A stretch of 47,809 bases of DNA from Kluyvera intermedia (GTDB lineage Bacteria; Pseudomonadota; Gammaproteobacteria; Enterobacterales; Enterobacteriaceae): the NCBI RefSeq assembly GCF_021440345.1, contig NZ_JAKCNS010000078.1, positions 1 through 47,809 of the forward strand, given 5' to 3'. The notes under the pieces are model-generated. The model was not told the origin of the DNA and ran no database searches. It saw only the letters and a list, made by a program, of their open reading frames with translations. Every line of letters starts with the position of its first letter. The stretch's first letter is position 1. A program made the translations under genes and the position numbers. Below are positions 19,001 through 26,174 of this stretch, piece by piece.

Positions 19001-20146
19001 GATCCAACCCGCTTGCGCAGGCTGCGTGGAATGCAGTAAATCGGTGAAGGTGGCGGCACTGGCGCAGTCGCCCAGCAGCAAAACGCCGGTCAGTTGTCCA
19101 TCTCGTATCAGCAGTCGGCGATAGTGTCCGGTCTGTGGGTCAAGCGAGCTCCATTGTTCATCTTCCGTCGTGGCCTGTATTTGCCCGGCGCTGAAGAGAT
19201 CGATGCCGGTGACTTTCAGCCGCGTGCCGCCGTCCTGCCAGTGAAAATCATCGCCAGGTGTACCCGTAAGTCTTGCGGCCAGCACGTCCGCCTGCTGCAT
19301 ACAAGGCGCCACCAGGCCGAAGGTTTGGCCGTCGATTTCGCAGCACTCGCCGATGGCGCTCACTCCCGCAACCGCCGTAGCCAGCTGGCGGTTGACGATA
19401 ATCCCGCGATCGCAGGCAATACCGGCGCGTTGCGCCAGCGAAATGTTGGGCCGCACGCCGGTGGCCATCACCACCCGCGCGGCGGGAATTTCTCGCCCAT
19501 CGCTGAGTTGCACCGCCTGAGGGGTAATCCGTTGAATATTGGCATTAAGCTCACAACCGATGCCGCGCTCCGCCAGACGCTGGGCCAGCAGCGCCCCGGC
19601 CTGTTCGTCCAGCTGCTGTTCCATCAACCGATCGCCGCGATGAATTAAAGTGACGTTGTCACCTAATCGCCGTAACGCAGCCGCCGCCTCGACGCCTAAT
19701 ACGCCCCCACCAATCACCACCGCATCGCCGGGCTGCGCCAGAATGGCATCCACATCCTTGATGGTGCGGAAGGGAAAAACGTGCGGCAGGTCGATACCCG
19801 GTAGCGGTGGTAAAAAGGCCGCAGAACCGCAGGCAAACACCAGTTCATCCCACGCCAGCTCGCGATGAGTTGTGCGAACCCTGCGCGCCGACGTATCCAC
19901 CGCCAGCGCCGTTTCACCGCAGCACAGGGTGATCCCATGGTCGATGTACCACTGCGCCGGGTGCAACTGCGTCTGCGCAAAGGTCTTTTCCCCACCTAAC
20001 ACCGGCGACAGCTGAATGCGGTTATAGGCCGGATGCGGCTCGTCACCGATAATGGTTATCGCAAACGCATCAGGGGCAGCGGCCACCAGCGTTTCCGCCA
20101 GCCGGGTAGCCGCCATGCCATTACCAATCATGACCAGTTGCCGCAT
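16082..20146 (-). CDS. nasB: NasC-NasB fused frame: nitrate reductase electron-transfer subunit plus assimilatory nitrite reductase
   Basis: One uninterrupted frame of 1354 codons. Residues 1-397 are a NasC-type FAD/NADH oxidoreductase (IGNGMAA near 7, VIGGGVLGVEAA near 144), the reductase partner of NasA. Residues 398-1354 are 957 residues, the length of Klebsiella NasB: NADH/FAD domains, a BFD-like [2Fe-2S] domain (CSCHNV near 818), siroheme/[4Fe-4S] ligands CVGSTWC near 1034 and CTRECAE near 1075, and a C-terminal NirD-like Rieske fold without Rieske ligands, as in NirD. ATG 18955 (codon 398) has AGGA 9 bases upstream, so a separate NasB may also be made internally. In Klebsiella NasC and NasB are described as two proteins. 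Confidence 0.93.
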   Translation of the reverse strand: MRQLVMIGNGMAATRLAETLVAAAPDAFAITIIGDEPHPAYNRIQLSPVLGGEKTFAQTQLHPAQWYIDHGITLCCGETALAVDTSARRVRTTHRELAWDELVFACGSAAFLPPLPGIDLPHVFPFRTIKDVDAILAQPGDAVVIGGGVLGVEAAAALRRLGDNVTLIHRGDRLMEQQLDEQAGALLAQRLAERGIGCELNANIQRITPQAVQLSDGREIPAARVVMATGVRPNISLAQRAGIACDRGIIVNRQLATAVAGVSAIGECCEIDGQTFGLVAPCMQQADVLAARLTGTPGDDFHWQDGGTRLKVTGIDLFSAGQIQATTEDEQWSSLDPQTGHYRRLLIRDGQLTGVLLLGDCASAATFTDLLHSTQPAQAGWIFDQFTTQPSAAGTKTMTKSTLAVVGHGMVGHHFLEQCVSRNLHQQYQIVVFGEERYAAYDRVHLSEYFAGRSADSLSLVAGDFFAEHGIELRLSQTITDIDIDARLIRDAEGHELHWDKLVLATGSYPFVPPIPGNDLPGCFVYRTLDDLDAIAARAKTATRGVVIGGGLLGLEAANALRQLGLATEVVEFAPNLMAVQLDNGGAAMLREKIVDLGVGVHTSKATTAITPMADGLVLNFADGSSLETDMVVFSAGIRPQDALARSAGILLGERGGIAVDNQCQTSAADIFAIGECALWDNKIYGLVAPGYQMARVAAATLASEEAAFTGADMSTKLKLLGVDVASFGDAQGRTAGSQSYQWIHGPEQVYKKIVVSADGKKLLGGVLVGDASDYATLLQMMLNDIALPSRPESLILPALEGSAPKALGVAALPDSAQICSCHNVSKGDICQAVSAGATSIGAIKSCTKAATGCGGCSALVKQVMEYQLEQQGVEVKKDICEHFPYSRQEIYHLVRVNRIHTFEQLIQRYGHGDGCEICKPLVGSVLASCWNEYLLKPAHLPLQDTNDRYFANIQKDGTYSIVPRMPAGEVTPDGLIAIGHIAKRYALYSKITGGQRIDLFGARLEQLPDIWRELLAAGFETGHAYGKSLRTVKSCVGSTWCRYGVQDSTGLAVTLEHRYKGLRAPHKIKMAVSGCTRECAEAQSKDVGVIATDKGWNLYLCGNGGMKPRHGDLFASDLDDAALLRTVDRFLMFYIRTADRLQRTSTWMDNLEGGLDYLKSVILDDSLGIGEELEQEMARVIDSYQCEWQTTLNDPQRLALFRSFVNSDSPDEAVARQPVRGQLQLAPVAELPVLAASNKPWQAVCSVEAIPPQAGIGARLGEMQIALFRLNDKIYALDNQEPGSQANVLSRGLLGDAGGEPMVISPLYKQRIRLRDGCSCESGEPMVRVWPVRIEDGKVWVGNQALVMRAEAS

Positions 20147-20158
20147 ACGTCTCCTCCC

Positions 20159-20947
20159 TTACGCCGCTTTCGGCTGTTTTTCATAGAGGAAATGGAGGAT
20201 TTGCTGGCGCAGGTGGTGATAACGGCTATCCTCCGCCAGCTGTACCCGATTGCGCGGGCGCGGTAAATTGACGTCGAGAATCTCGCCGACGGTGGCGGCT
20301 GGGCCATTGGTCATCATCATCACCCGGTCCGAGAGCAGTACTGCTTCATCCACATCATGGGTGATCAGCACGATGGTGGTATTCAGCGCCTGCTGAATTT
20401 GCATCACTGAATCCTGGAGGTGCGCCCGGGTCAGCGCGTCCAGCGCGCCAAACGGCTCATCCATCAACAAGACTTTGGGTTTCATCGCCAGCGCCCGGGC
20501 GATGCCTACGCGCTGCTTCATGCCGCCTGAGATTTCCCCGGGGCGTTTGTGCATCGCATGCCCCATCTGCACGCGGTCAAGGTTGTGCTCAATCCACTCC
20601 CGGCGTTCGGCTTTGCTCATGCTGCGCTGGAAGACGTGGTCAACCGCCAGCGCGACGTTATCGAAGCAGCTCAGCCACGGCAGCAGCGAGTGGTTTTGAA
20701 ACACCACCGCGCGTTCCGGGCCGGGACCGGCAATTTCACGGTTATCGCAGATAAGCCCGCCTTCGGTCGGCAGCGTGATACCGGCGATCAGGTTCAACAG
20801 CGTGGATTTCCCACAGCCGGAGTGGCCTATCAGGCTGACGGTTTCACCTTCGTGAATATCGAAAGAGACGTTTTGCAGCGCCAGAAACTCGCCGCTGTCG
20901 GTGTGAAAACGCTGGCTTACGGCCTGCACCTGAATTAATGGTTTCAT
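20159..20947 (-). CDS. nasD: nitrate/nitrite ABC transporter ATP-binding protein NasD
   Basis: 262 residues from the second of two adjacent ATGs, the known Klebsiella NasD length; that ATG is 6 bases after AGGAG. ABC ATPase driving nitrate/nitrite import with NasE and NasF. Walker A GHSGCGKST near residue 44, signature SGGMKQRVGIARALA near 138, Walker B VLLMDEPFGALD near 160, and the H-loop ITHDVDEA near 195. Same family as NrtD and TauB/SsuB. A 13-codon upstream extension in frame is unlikely. Confidence 0.96.
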   Translation of the reverse strand: MKPLIQVQAVSQRFHTDSGEFLALQNVSFDIHEGETVSLIGHSGCGKSTLLNLIAGITLPTEGGLICDNREIAGPGPERAVVFQNHSLLPWLSCFDNVALAVDHVFQRSMSKAERREWIEHNLDRVQMGHAMHKRPGEISGGMKQRVGIARALAMKPKVLLMDEPFGALDALTRAHLQDSVMQIQQALNTTIVLITHDVDEAVLLSDRVMMMTNGPAATVGEILDVNLPRPRNRVQLAEDSRYHHLRQQILHFLYEKQPKAA

Positions 20948-20957
20948 CATTTTCTCC

Positions 20958-21833
20958 TCACTTCTCTTGCCAGCTAAAACGACGCGCAATCAGCATCAAC
21001 CCTTGTTCAAGCAGCAGCCCCACCACGCCGATAATCACAATGGCTATCAGGATGTTTTCGACGTTGAGGTTGTTCCACTCGTTCCAAATCCAGAAGCCAA
21101 TCCCTAAGCCGCCGGTGAGCATTTCCGCCGCCACAATCACCAGCCAGGCGATACCAATTGAGAGGCGTACGCCGGTCAGCACCGACGGCAGCACCGCCGG
21201 GAACAGAATTTTGCGCATCACCGTCCATTCGGAAAGCTGCAACACCCGCGCCACGTTGAGGTAGTCCTGCGGAATACGTTTCACCCCTTCGGCGGTGTTA
21301 ATCACCATCGGCCAGATTGAGCAGATGAAAATGGTCCAGCTCGACGCCGGCTCCGCCTTCTGAAACAGCAGCAGACCAATCGGCAGCCAGGCCAGCGGGC
21401 TGACCGGGCGCAACAGCGCAATCAGCGGCGTAAACATGCGCGAGGCGAAGGTAAAGCGACCAATCAAAAAGCCCAGCGGGATCCCGACCAGCGCCGCCAG
21501 ACCAAAGCCCACCGCCACGCGCTGCAAGGAAGCCAGCACATTCCAGCCGACGCCCACGTCGTTCGGGCCGTTGATATAGAACGGGTCCGCAAACAGCGTT
21601 AACGCAGAATCCAGGGTACTGAGCGGCGTCGGGAAGCCCTTGCTGTTCACGGCGGCGAGCTGCCAGGCCAGCACCAACAGGCCAAGACCCAGCAGCGCCG
21701 GAATGGTGCGTTCGGCAAGCGCGCGCAGATGACGTCGAAACGCGGGCGGCTGGCGGCGGACCTGCACCGGCGGTAACGTAATCACTTCACCTGCGGGTGC
21801 AGGCGCATCGACAATCGTGGTTTTGGTCTTCAT
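20958..21833 (-). CDS. nasE: nitrate/nitrite ABC transporter permease NasE
   Basis: 291 residues; BPD transporter inner membrane component of the NrtB/SsuC family. A cytoplasmic proline-rich N-terminus (about 1-40) is followed by about six hydrophobic segments. The EAA-type coupling loop is visible near 225-245 (VAAEMLTGGLGIGFWIW). Forms the membrane channel for NasD/NasF. Stop is 10 bases before nasD; the start is one base after the nasF stop, so the genes are tightly coupled. Confidence 0.95.
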   Translation of the reverse strand: MKTKTTIVDAPAPAGEVITLPPVQVRRQPPAFRRHLRALAERTIPALLGLGLLVLAWQLAAVNSKGFPTPLSTLDSALTLFADPFYINGPNDVGVGWNVLASLQRVAVGFGLAALVGIPLGFLIGRFTFASRMFTPLIALLRPVSPLAWLPIGLLLFQKAEPASSWTIFICSIWPMVINTAEGVKRIPQDYLNVARVLQLSEWTVMRKILFPAVLPSVLTGVRLSIGIAWLVIVAAEMLTGGLGIGFWIWNEWNNLNVENILIAIVIIGVVGLLLEQGLMLIARRFSWQEK

Positions 21834-21834
21834 C

Positions 21835-23091
21835 TCATGCCCCCAGGCGTTGAACGTTAAAACTCCGGGCGTACCCGGCTGGATCGGCCCCGGTCCATAT
21901 CGAGCCGTCGATCAATGTGCTACTGCGCAGCGTTTGCGTTGGCGCACTCACACCGCCCACCGCCAGCGCCGCCTCTTTCCACACATCGATACGGTTAATG
22001 CGCTGGGCAATGGCCAAATAATCGGGATCGTTTTTCAACAGACCCCAGCGGCGGAACTGGGTTAAGAACCACATGCCGTCCGATAGCCAGGGATAGCTGA
22101 CCTCGCCGTGGTCGAAAAAGCGGATTGGATGCGGGTCCTGCCAGCGGCGACCGATGCCGTTGTCGTAGGCACCGAGCATGCGGCCCGTCAGATATTGCTC
22201 TTTGGTATTCAGCCAGCCGCGCTGGGCGAGGATTTTTGCAGTCTCGCGTTTGTTGTCGTCGGAGGCGTCAATCCAGCGTGCGGCATCGAGCAGCGCGGCA
22301 ACCAATGCACGGCTGGTATTGGGATGCTGCTCAACCCAGTCCCGGCGGGTGCCGAGTACTTTTTCCGGGTGATCCGGCCAGATGTCCTGGCTGGTAGCGG
22401 CGGTAAAACCGATGCGGTCGTTGATGGCACGCGCATTCCACGGTTCGCCGACGCAAAATCCCACCATGTTGCCAATACGCATGTTCATCACCATCTGCGG
22501 TGGCGGCACCACCACCGTGCGCACGTCGGTAAACGGGTTGATGCCACCGCTCGCCAGCCAGTAATAGAGCCACATGGCGTGGGTGCCGGTTGGGAAGGTG
22601 TGGGCGAAGGTATAGGTGCCCGGTTCGCTGTTAGCGACGAGCGTTTTCAGCCCGCTAAGATCGGTGACGCCCTTTTCCTGCAAATCGGTCGACAAGGTGA
22701 TCCCCTGCCCGTTGCGGTTGAGGGTCATGAGGTTGGCCATCGCCTGCGGTTTACCGGCAATGCCCAGCTCCAGCCCGTACAGCAGGCCGTAAAGAATATG
22801 GGCAGCATCCAGTTCGCCGTTAACCAGTTTGTCGCGTACCGCCGCCCAGCTGGCCTCTTTACTCGGCACCAGCGTGATGCCGTACTTTTTATCGAACCCT
22901 TTTAGCGATGCAATCGCCAGCGGCGCGCAGTCGGTCAACGGGATAAAACCCACCTTGACCGTTGCGAGCTCCGGCTTATCTGACCCCGCCGCCCAGACCG
23001 ATGGCATCATGCCGGGCAGCAGCATCGCGCCGCCCAGCGCCGCTCCAGCCTGTAATAACCGCCGCCGTGATAGTGAAAACGTCTCGCCCAT
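21835..23091 (-). CDS. nasF: nitrate/nitrite ABC transporter substrate-binding protein NasF
   Basis: 418 residues from ATG 23091, which has GGGAG 6 bases upstream. The N-terminus has a twin-arginine signal (SRRRLLQAG, then a hydrophobic stretch to about residue 36), so it is exported folded to the periplasm. NrtA/SsuA-type binding protein: KVGFIPLTDCAPLAIA near residue 50 and VGEPWNARAI near 215 are typical. First gene of nasF-E-D-CB-A; the leader upstream carries the NasR-controlled terminator. Confidence 0.95.
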   Translation of the reverse strand: MGETFSLSRRRLLQAGAALGGAMLLPGMMPSVWAAGSDKPELATVKVGFIPLTDCAPLAIASLKGFDKKYGITLVPSKEASWAAVRDKLVNGELDAAHILYGLLYGLELGIAGKPQAMANLMTLNRNGQGITLSTDLQEKGVTDLSGLKTLVANSEPGTYTFAHTFPTGTHAMWLYYWLASGGINPFTDVRTVVVPPPQMVMNMRIGNMVGFCVGEPWNARAINDRIGFTAATSQDIWPDHPEKVLGTRRDWVEQHPNTSRALVAALLDAARWIDASDDNKRETAKILAQRGWLNTKEQYLTGRMLGAYDNGIGRRWQDPHPIRFFDHGEVSYPWLSDGMWFLTQFRRWGLLKNDPDYLAIAQRINRIDVWKEAALAVGGVSAPTQTLRSSTLIDGSIWTGADPAGYARSFNVQRLGA

Positions 23092-23107
23092 ACTCGCTCC
23101 CAAATGC

Positions 23108-23148
23108 AAAAAAAAAGCGCCCGGCAATGCTTACGCATTGCAGGACGC
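23108..23148 (-). terminator. leader terminator (attenuator) of the nas operon
   Basis: On the minus strand GCGTCCTGCAATGC pairs with GCATTGCCGGGCGC and is followed by nine T. It lies 17 bases before the nasF ATG, inside the leader. In Klebsiella the matching terminator stops nasF transcription unless nitrate-bound NasR binds the upstream hairpin. Confidence 0.9.
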
Positions 23149-23166
23149 CTTTATCCTCGTGGTTCA

Positions 23167-23184
23167 TGCGCCGCCATTGGCGCA
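23167..23184 (-). promoter_or_regulatory. NasR (ANTAR) target hairpin in the nasF leader
   Basis: Perfect 6-bp stem TGCGCC / GGCGCA closing the hexaloop AATGGC on the minus strand, extended outward by GGTT / AACC with small mismatches. The loop has A at position 1 and G at position 4, the pattern known for ANTAR-protein RNA targets. It lies between the sigma-54 promoter and the attenuator, as in the Klebsiella 1:2 stem-loop. Confidence 0.8.
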
Positions 23185-23207
23185 CAACCGACTGTTTACA
23201 GAACTAA

Positions 23208-23223
23208 TGCAATTCAGATGCCA
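23208..23223 (-). promoter_or_regulatory. sigma-54 promoter of the nas operon
   Basis: TGGCA-T-CTGAA-TTGCA on the minus strand matches the -24/-12 consensus with correct GG-to-GC spacing. Transcription would start near 23197, giving a leader of about 106 bases before nasF. Klebsiella nasF is known to need NtrC. Only half-site-like NtrC matches (TGCACC at 23274-23279) are visible upstream. Confidence 0.82.
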
Positions 23224-23292
23224 GGTATAAAATCGCGTGGTATCCGGGCAAAACCTGTTGCCCGATCACATTTTTGCACCGCATTCAGGCAT

Positions 23293-24501
23293 TCATGCCC
23301 GCTGATTGTGCAACGGTGCCCCTGGCTCGTCCTGCCAGAGCGACTTCACCGCCAGCAGCGCGCGGGCTATCTCCACCATCCGCTGGTTTTTGTCCATCGC
23401 CATCTTGCGCAGGCAGTGCCAGGCCTGTTCCTCGTTCATCTGTCGATGGGTCATCAGTATGCTTTTCGCCTTATCAATCAAACGCCGCTCTTCCAGCGTA
23501 TCCTTTAGCGAAGCCAGCTGGCTGGATAGCTGCTCCAGCTCACGCGCCTGTTGGCGAACCAGCGGTAAAAGCTGACGGTCAAGATGCAGCACCAGACTGT
23601 CGCCAGGTGGATCGTCAAACGTCGGTGCCAACGTTTCGTCCTCCTGCAAAAGCGCCTCTACGGCATTCATCAGCTCGCCAATCAACAGCTCTTCAAGCCC
23701 ACGCATCTGCTCCAGACGCTGGGTTTGCAGGGTAAACCAGTGCAACGCGCTTTGCCCGTCATCCGCCGTCGGTTTGCGGGTACAGGCGATGCGCCGCAGC
23801 TGTTCAATGGCAATGCCCGCCTGACACTCGGTAAAAAACAGCATCTTCAGCGGCGCACTGGCCAGCGATAAGAAGCTGTCGAAACAGGGCTGCTGGCCAT
23901 CGATTCTATCGACCAGACGCTGGCGAAGTTCATCGCTGAAATCGCCGAGCGCAAACCCCTGCGCCCCAAGCGCGCGTTCCTGGCCAACCAGCTCTTTGCC
24001 CTGCATAAAGCTGTAGAGCGCCACCAGTCGCCCGGCGAGAGTGGGATCGTCGATGCTGTCGTTAAGCTGTGGAATGATGTTCAGCAGATGGCGAATGGTG
24101 CGGTTGAACTGGCTGGTTGCCGCTTCCGGGCTTATCTGCAAGGCGCTCACTTTCTCGCGCAGTGCGGGCAGTTGCTCCAGCGACCACACCGCGCGGGCGA
24201 TGCGTTGGCACAGGCCGCTGGCGGAAGGTAGATATTGCGGGATTAGTCGGGCAAGCAGGCTACGGGCCTGTTCATCCACCAGCGCCGCGCTGGCGCGACG
24301 TTCAGCAGCATATAATCGCCCCTGCGAACACAACCAGATGTTGGATGCGCCCCGCTCACACTGTAACATATGCACCACGTGGCTTAACTGGCTCACCAGT
24401 TGCCCCTGCTGTGCGAGCTGATGGAGCTGCTCTTTTTGCACCTGACGCGCGTAACGAAACCACTCGATAGCGCCGGGTGTCTCATCTTCACGGTTTATCA
24501 T
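23293..24501 (-). CDS. nasR: nitrate- and nitrite-responsive antiterminator NasR
   Basis: 402 residues (Klebsiella NasR 393). N-terminal NIT sensing domain (about 30-290), with the conserved QCERGASNIWL stretch near residue 48, and a C-terminal ANTAR RNA-binding domain (about 320-390: LASLKDTLEERRLIDKAKSILMTH, then LRKMAMDKNQRMVEIARALL). Binds nitrate or nitrite and then the nasF leader hairpin to prevent termination. It is encoded just upstream of nasF on the same strand, about 200 bp apart. GGGAGAG precedes its ATG. Weakly basic/acidic segments otherwise look normal for the family. Confidence 0.96.
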   Translation of the reverse strand: MINREDETPGAIEWFRYARQVQKEQLHQLAQQGQLVSQLSHVVHMLQCERGASNIWLCSQGRLYAAERRASAALVDEQARSLLARLIPQYLPSASGLCQRIARAVWSLEQLPALREKVSALQISPEAATSQFNRTIRHLLNIIPQLNDSIDDPTLAGRLVALYSFMQGKELVGQERALGAQGFALGDFSDELRQRLVDRIDGQQPCFDSFLSLASAPLKMLFFTECQAGIAIEQLRRIACTRKPTADDGQSALHWFTLQTQRLEQMRGLEELLIGELMNAVEALLQEDETLAPTFDDPPGDSLVLHLDRQLLPLVRQQARELEQLSSQLASLKDTLEERRLIDKAKSILMTHRQMNEEQAWHCLRKMAMDKNQRMVEIARALLAVKSLWQDEPGAPLHNQRA

Positions 24502-24575
24502 GCGCTCTCCCGTTATAGGATTTTCTTACCGATAGTCCTAACGTCTAGCAATAACCGTGCCTTAAAGGAGTTCAG

Positions 24576-24929
24576 ATGCAACGTATCGTCATTATCGCCA
24601 ACGGTGCTGCTTATGGCAGCGAGTCTCTGTTTAACAGCCTGCGTTTAGCCATCGCCCTGCGCGAGCAGCAGGATGACCTGCAGCTGCAGCTGTTCTTAAT
24701 GTCGGACGCGGTGACTGCGGGCCTGCGCGGACAAAAACCGGCCGAAGGCTACAACATTCAGCAGATGCTGGAGATCCTCACCGCTCAGGGCGTGCCGGTT
24801 AAACTGTGTAAGACCTGCACCGACGGGCGCGGCATCAGCGCACTGCCGCTGATTGACGGCGTAGAGATCGGCACGCTGGTCGAACTGGCGCAGTGGACGC
24901 TGGCAGCAGACAAGGTGTTGACCTTCTGA
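24576..24929 (+). CDS. ychN: YchN, DsrE/DsrF-like small sulfur-relay-type protein
   Basis: 117 residues, equal to E. coli YchN and nearly identical. DsrE-fold protein forming a hexamer in E. coli; function not established. Features: N-terminal beta strand RIVIIANGAAYG, MSDAVTAGLRGQKP, and the cysteine pair LCKTCTDGRG near residue 78. AAAGGAG lies 5 bases before the ATG. It is divergent from nasR. In E. coli it sits beside ychO, so the whole nas cluster lies between two genes that are neighbours there. Confidence 0.96.
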   Translation: MQRIVIIANGAAYGSESLFNSLRLAIALREQQDDLQLQLFLMSDAVTAGLRGQKPAEGYNIQQMLEILTAQGVPVKLCKTCTDGRGISALPLIDGVEIGTLVELAQWTLAADKVLTF

Positions 24930-25072
24930 TTCCGCTCAATTAGCCGGGCCAACTAAAACCATCGCCGTTTAAAGAATTTTATATTAACTCTGCCTCATTA
25001 CTCGTATGAATGTCATGAAGGCTGAATGGATTCAGGGATATTGTCATTTTTGTTGAAGCGTTGCGGGTTTTT

Positions 25073-25086
25073 TTGATCAAAATCAG
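25073..25086 (+). promoter_or_regulatory. FNR-like site
   Basis: TTGAT-CAAA-ATCAG matches the FNR consensus at 13 of 14 positions, counting free spacer bases. It is 56 bp centre-to-centre from the CRP site, upstream of the DUF1883-like gene. Confidence 0.5.
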
Positions 25087-25127
25087 CATCCGCCCTCCCC
25101 GGGTTTGGTGTTATGCCATGAGTGATT

Positions 25128-25143
25128 TGTGAACAATATCACA
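25128..25143 (+). promoter_or_regulatory. CRP site upstream of the DUF1883-like gene
   Basis: TGTGA-ACAATA-TCACA, a perfect CRP core with 6-base spacer, centred 72 bp before the ATG at 25208. No convincing -10 box can be placed at the standard distance, so the exact promoter is unclear. Confidence 0.75.
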
Positions 25144-25207
25144 GGCGAAATTAGAGGATTCGATCGCAGGATGCGGGTTGACTCATAGGCAGCGGGGTAG
25201 TTTGGCG

Positions 25208-25447
25208 ATGGTTAAGGCAAGTTTGACATTGTTTGGTGGGGATACGGTGGTGGTGCGTTGTTCAGAGCGTTGCCATATTCATTTAATGAGCACGCAGAAG
25301 AATACCAGCAGTCATAATACCGATATTTTGAGCGTACAGAACGAAGAGAAAGCGTATCTGACCGTACCGTATAGCGGAACCTGGAATGTGCTGATCGACA
25401 GCCACAGCCAGTCTCTTGAGCACTCCATCAGCTACGTAGCAGCCTGA
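25208..25447 (+). CDS. small DUF1883-like protein
   Basis: 79 residues from the ATG; a TTG start 10 codons upstream is possible. The sequence shows VVRCSERCHIHLMS near residue 14 and SGTWNVLIDSHSQ near 59, which resembles the DUF1883 pattern (paired cysteines, then a WNVVID-like strand). No signal peptide or membrane segment; likely a small cytoplasmic beta-rich protein. Function unknown. It is followed at once by a strong terminator and so is a single-gene unit. E. coli K-12 has no gene that I recall at this place between ychN and chaC. Confidence 0.75.
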   Translation: MVKASLTLFGGDTVVVRCSERCHIHLMSTQKNTSSHNTDILSVQNEEKAYLTVPYSGTWNVLIDSHSQSLEHSISYVAA

Positions 25448-25454
25448 TGATTCA

Positions 25455-25482
25455 CCCCGGAAGCACGCACTTCCGGGGTTTT
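25455..25482. terminator. terminator after the DUF1883-like gene
   Basis: Perfect stem CCCCGGAAG / CTTCCGGGG, loop CACGCA, followed by TTTT. It sits between convergent genes (the small gene and chaC). Confidence 0.88.
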
Positions 25483-25493
25483 CACGATACAGC

Positions 25494-26174
25494 TTAAGCC
25501 AGCCCCGGCGGATTCACACCGCCAACCAGCGTCCGCACTTTCCCAATCAGCTCATTCAAACCGTCATCCGGCATTCCCAACTTTTGCAGCTCTTGTTCCA
25601 GCGAGAACAGATACTGCGCGTTGGTGCCGAGCGGCCCGCTGGCGCGCGCAATCAGCGGCGCGATCACCTGCACGCTGGTGTCAGACTCATACAGCGGATG
25701 ACGCGGGTCCATAATAAATACCAGCGCGTTAACCGTACGCCCGTCGTCAAGGCTCAGCTTGCACCAGGTTGGCAGATAGCAGCCGGTGATCATCTCGCGC
25801 TTCCACAGTAGTGACAGCTCGTTTTCAATTTCATCGTCCGGCAGACGGTAAGCTACGCCCGTGGTGCGCCCGCCTTCTTTGAGCGCCAGCATGCGCCCCG
25901 GTTGACAGGCGCTGCCGCGCCCGGCCGTCAGACGCAGACAGAACGCCCGGTGCCAGCCAACCAGCGTACCGGTGACGGACTCACTAAAGTTAAGCGCCGG
26001 GTTCCACATCAGGGAGCCGTAGCCAAAAATCCACACCGGGCCGTTATCCGGCCGACAGGCCAGCGTCGCCGCCAGCGATGCCGCACGTTGTTCAGCAGAC
26101 CATAATAGCGTTTCCCCAATGGCGCCAAACGCCGTTGTACAATCTGCCTTCATCAAGAAATCACGCGTTAACAC
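25494..26174 (-). CDS. chaC: glutathione-specific gamma-glutamylcyclotransferase ChaC
   Basis: 226 residues from GTG at 26174, which lies 6 bases after GGAGG and starts VLTRDFLMKADC like E. coli ChaC (231). The enzyme cleaves glutathione to 5-oxoproline and Cys-Gly. The substrate-binding motif VWIFGYGSLMWNP is near residue 45, and the conserved LLWKREMITGCYLP region contains the catalytic glutamate. The frame is open 13 codons upstream but this lacks family support. In E. coli chaB precedes chaC; here no chaB lies between chaC and chaA. The C-terminus is shorter than in E. coli. Confidence 0.95.
   Translation of the reverse strand: MLTRDFLMKADCTTAFGAIGETLLWSAEQRAASLAATLACRPDNGPVWIFGYGSLMWNPALNFSESVTGTLVGWHRAFCLRLTAGRGSACQPGRMLALKEGGRTTGVAYRLPDDEIENELSLLWKREMITGCYLPTWCKLSLDDGRTVNALVFIMDPRHPLYESDTSVQVIAPLIARASGPLGTNAQYLFSLEQELQKLGMPDDGLNELIGKVRTLVGGVNPPGLA

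Larger units (their letters stand above)
24930..25207. promoter_or_regulatory. intergenic region with FNR-like and CRP sites
   Basis: 278 bp without a supported gene. It contains the FNR-like box 25073-25086 and the CRP site 25128-25143 listed separately. No clear terminator for ychN is visible. Confidence 0.6.

Noticed and set aside
23204-23217. CTGA-[ATTGCA]-TTAG as first ANTAR stem
   Set aside because: It overlaps the -12 element of the sigma-54 promoter, so it lies before the predicted transcript start.
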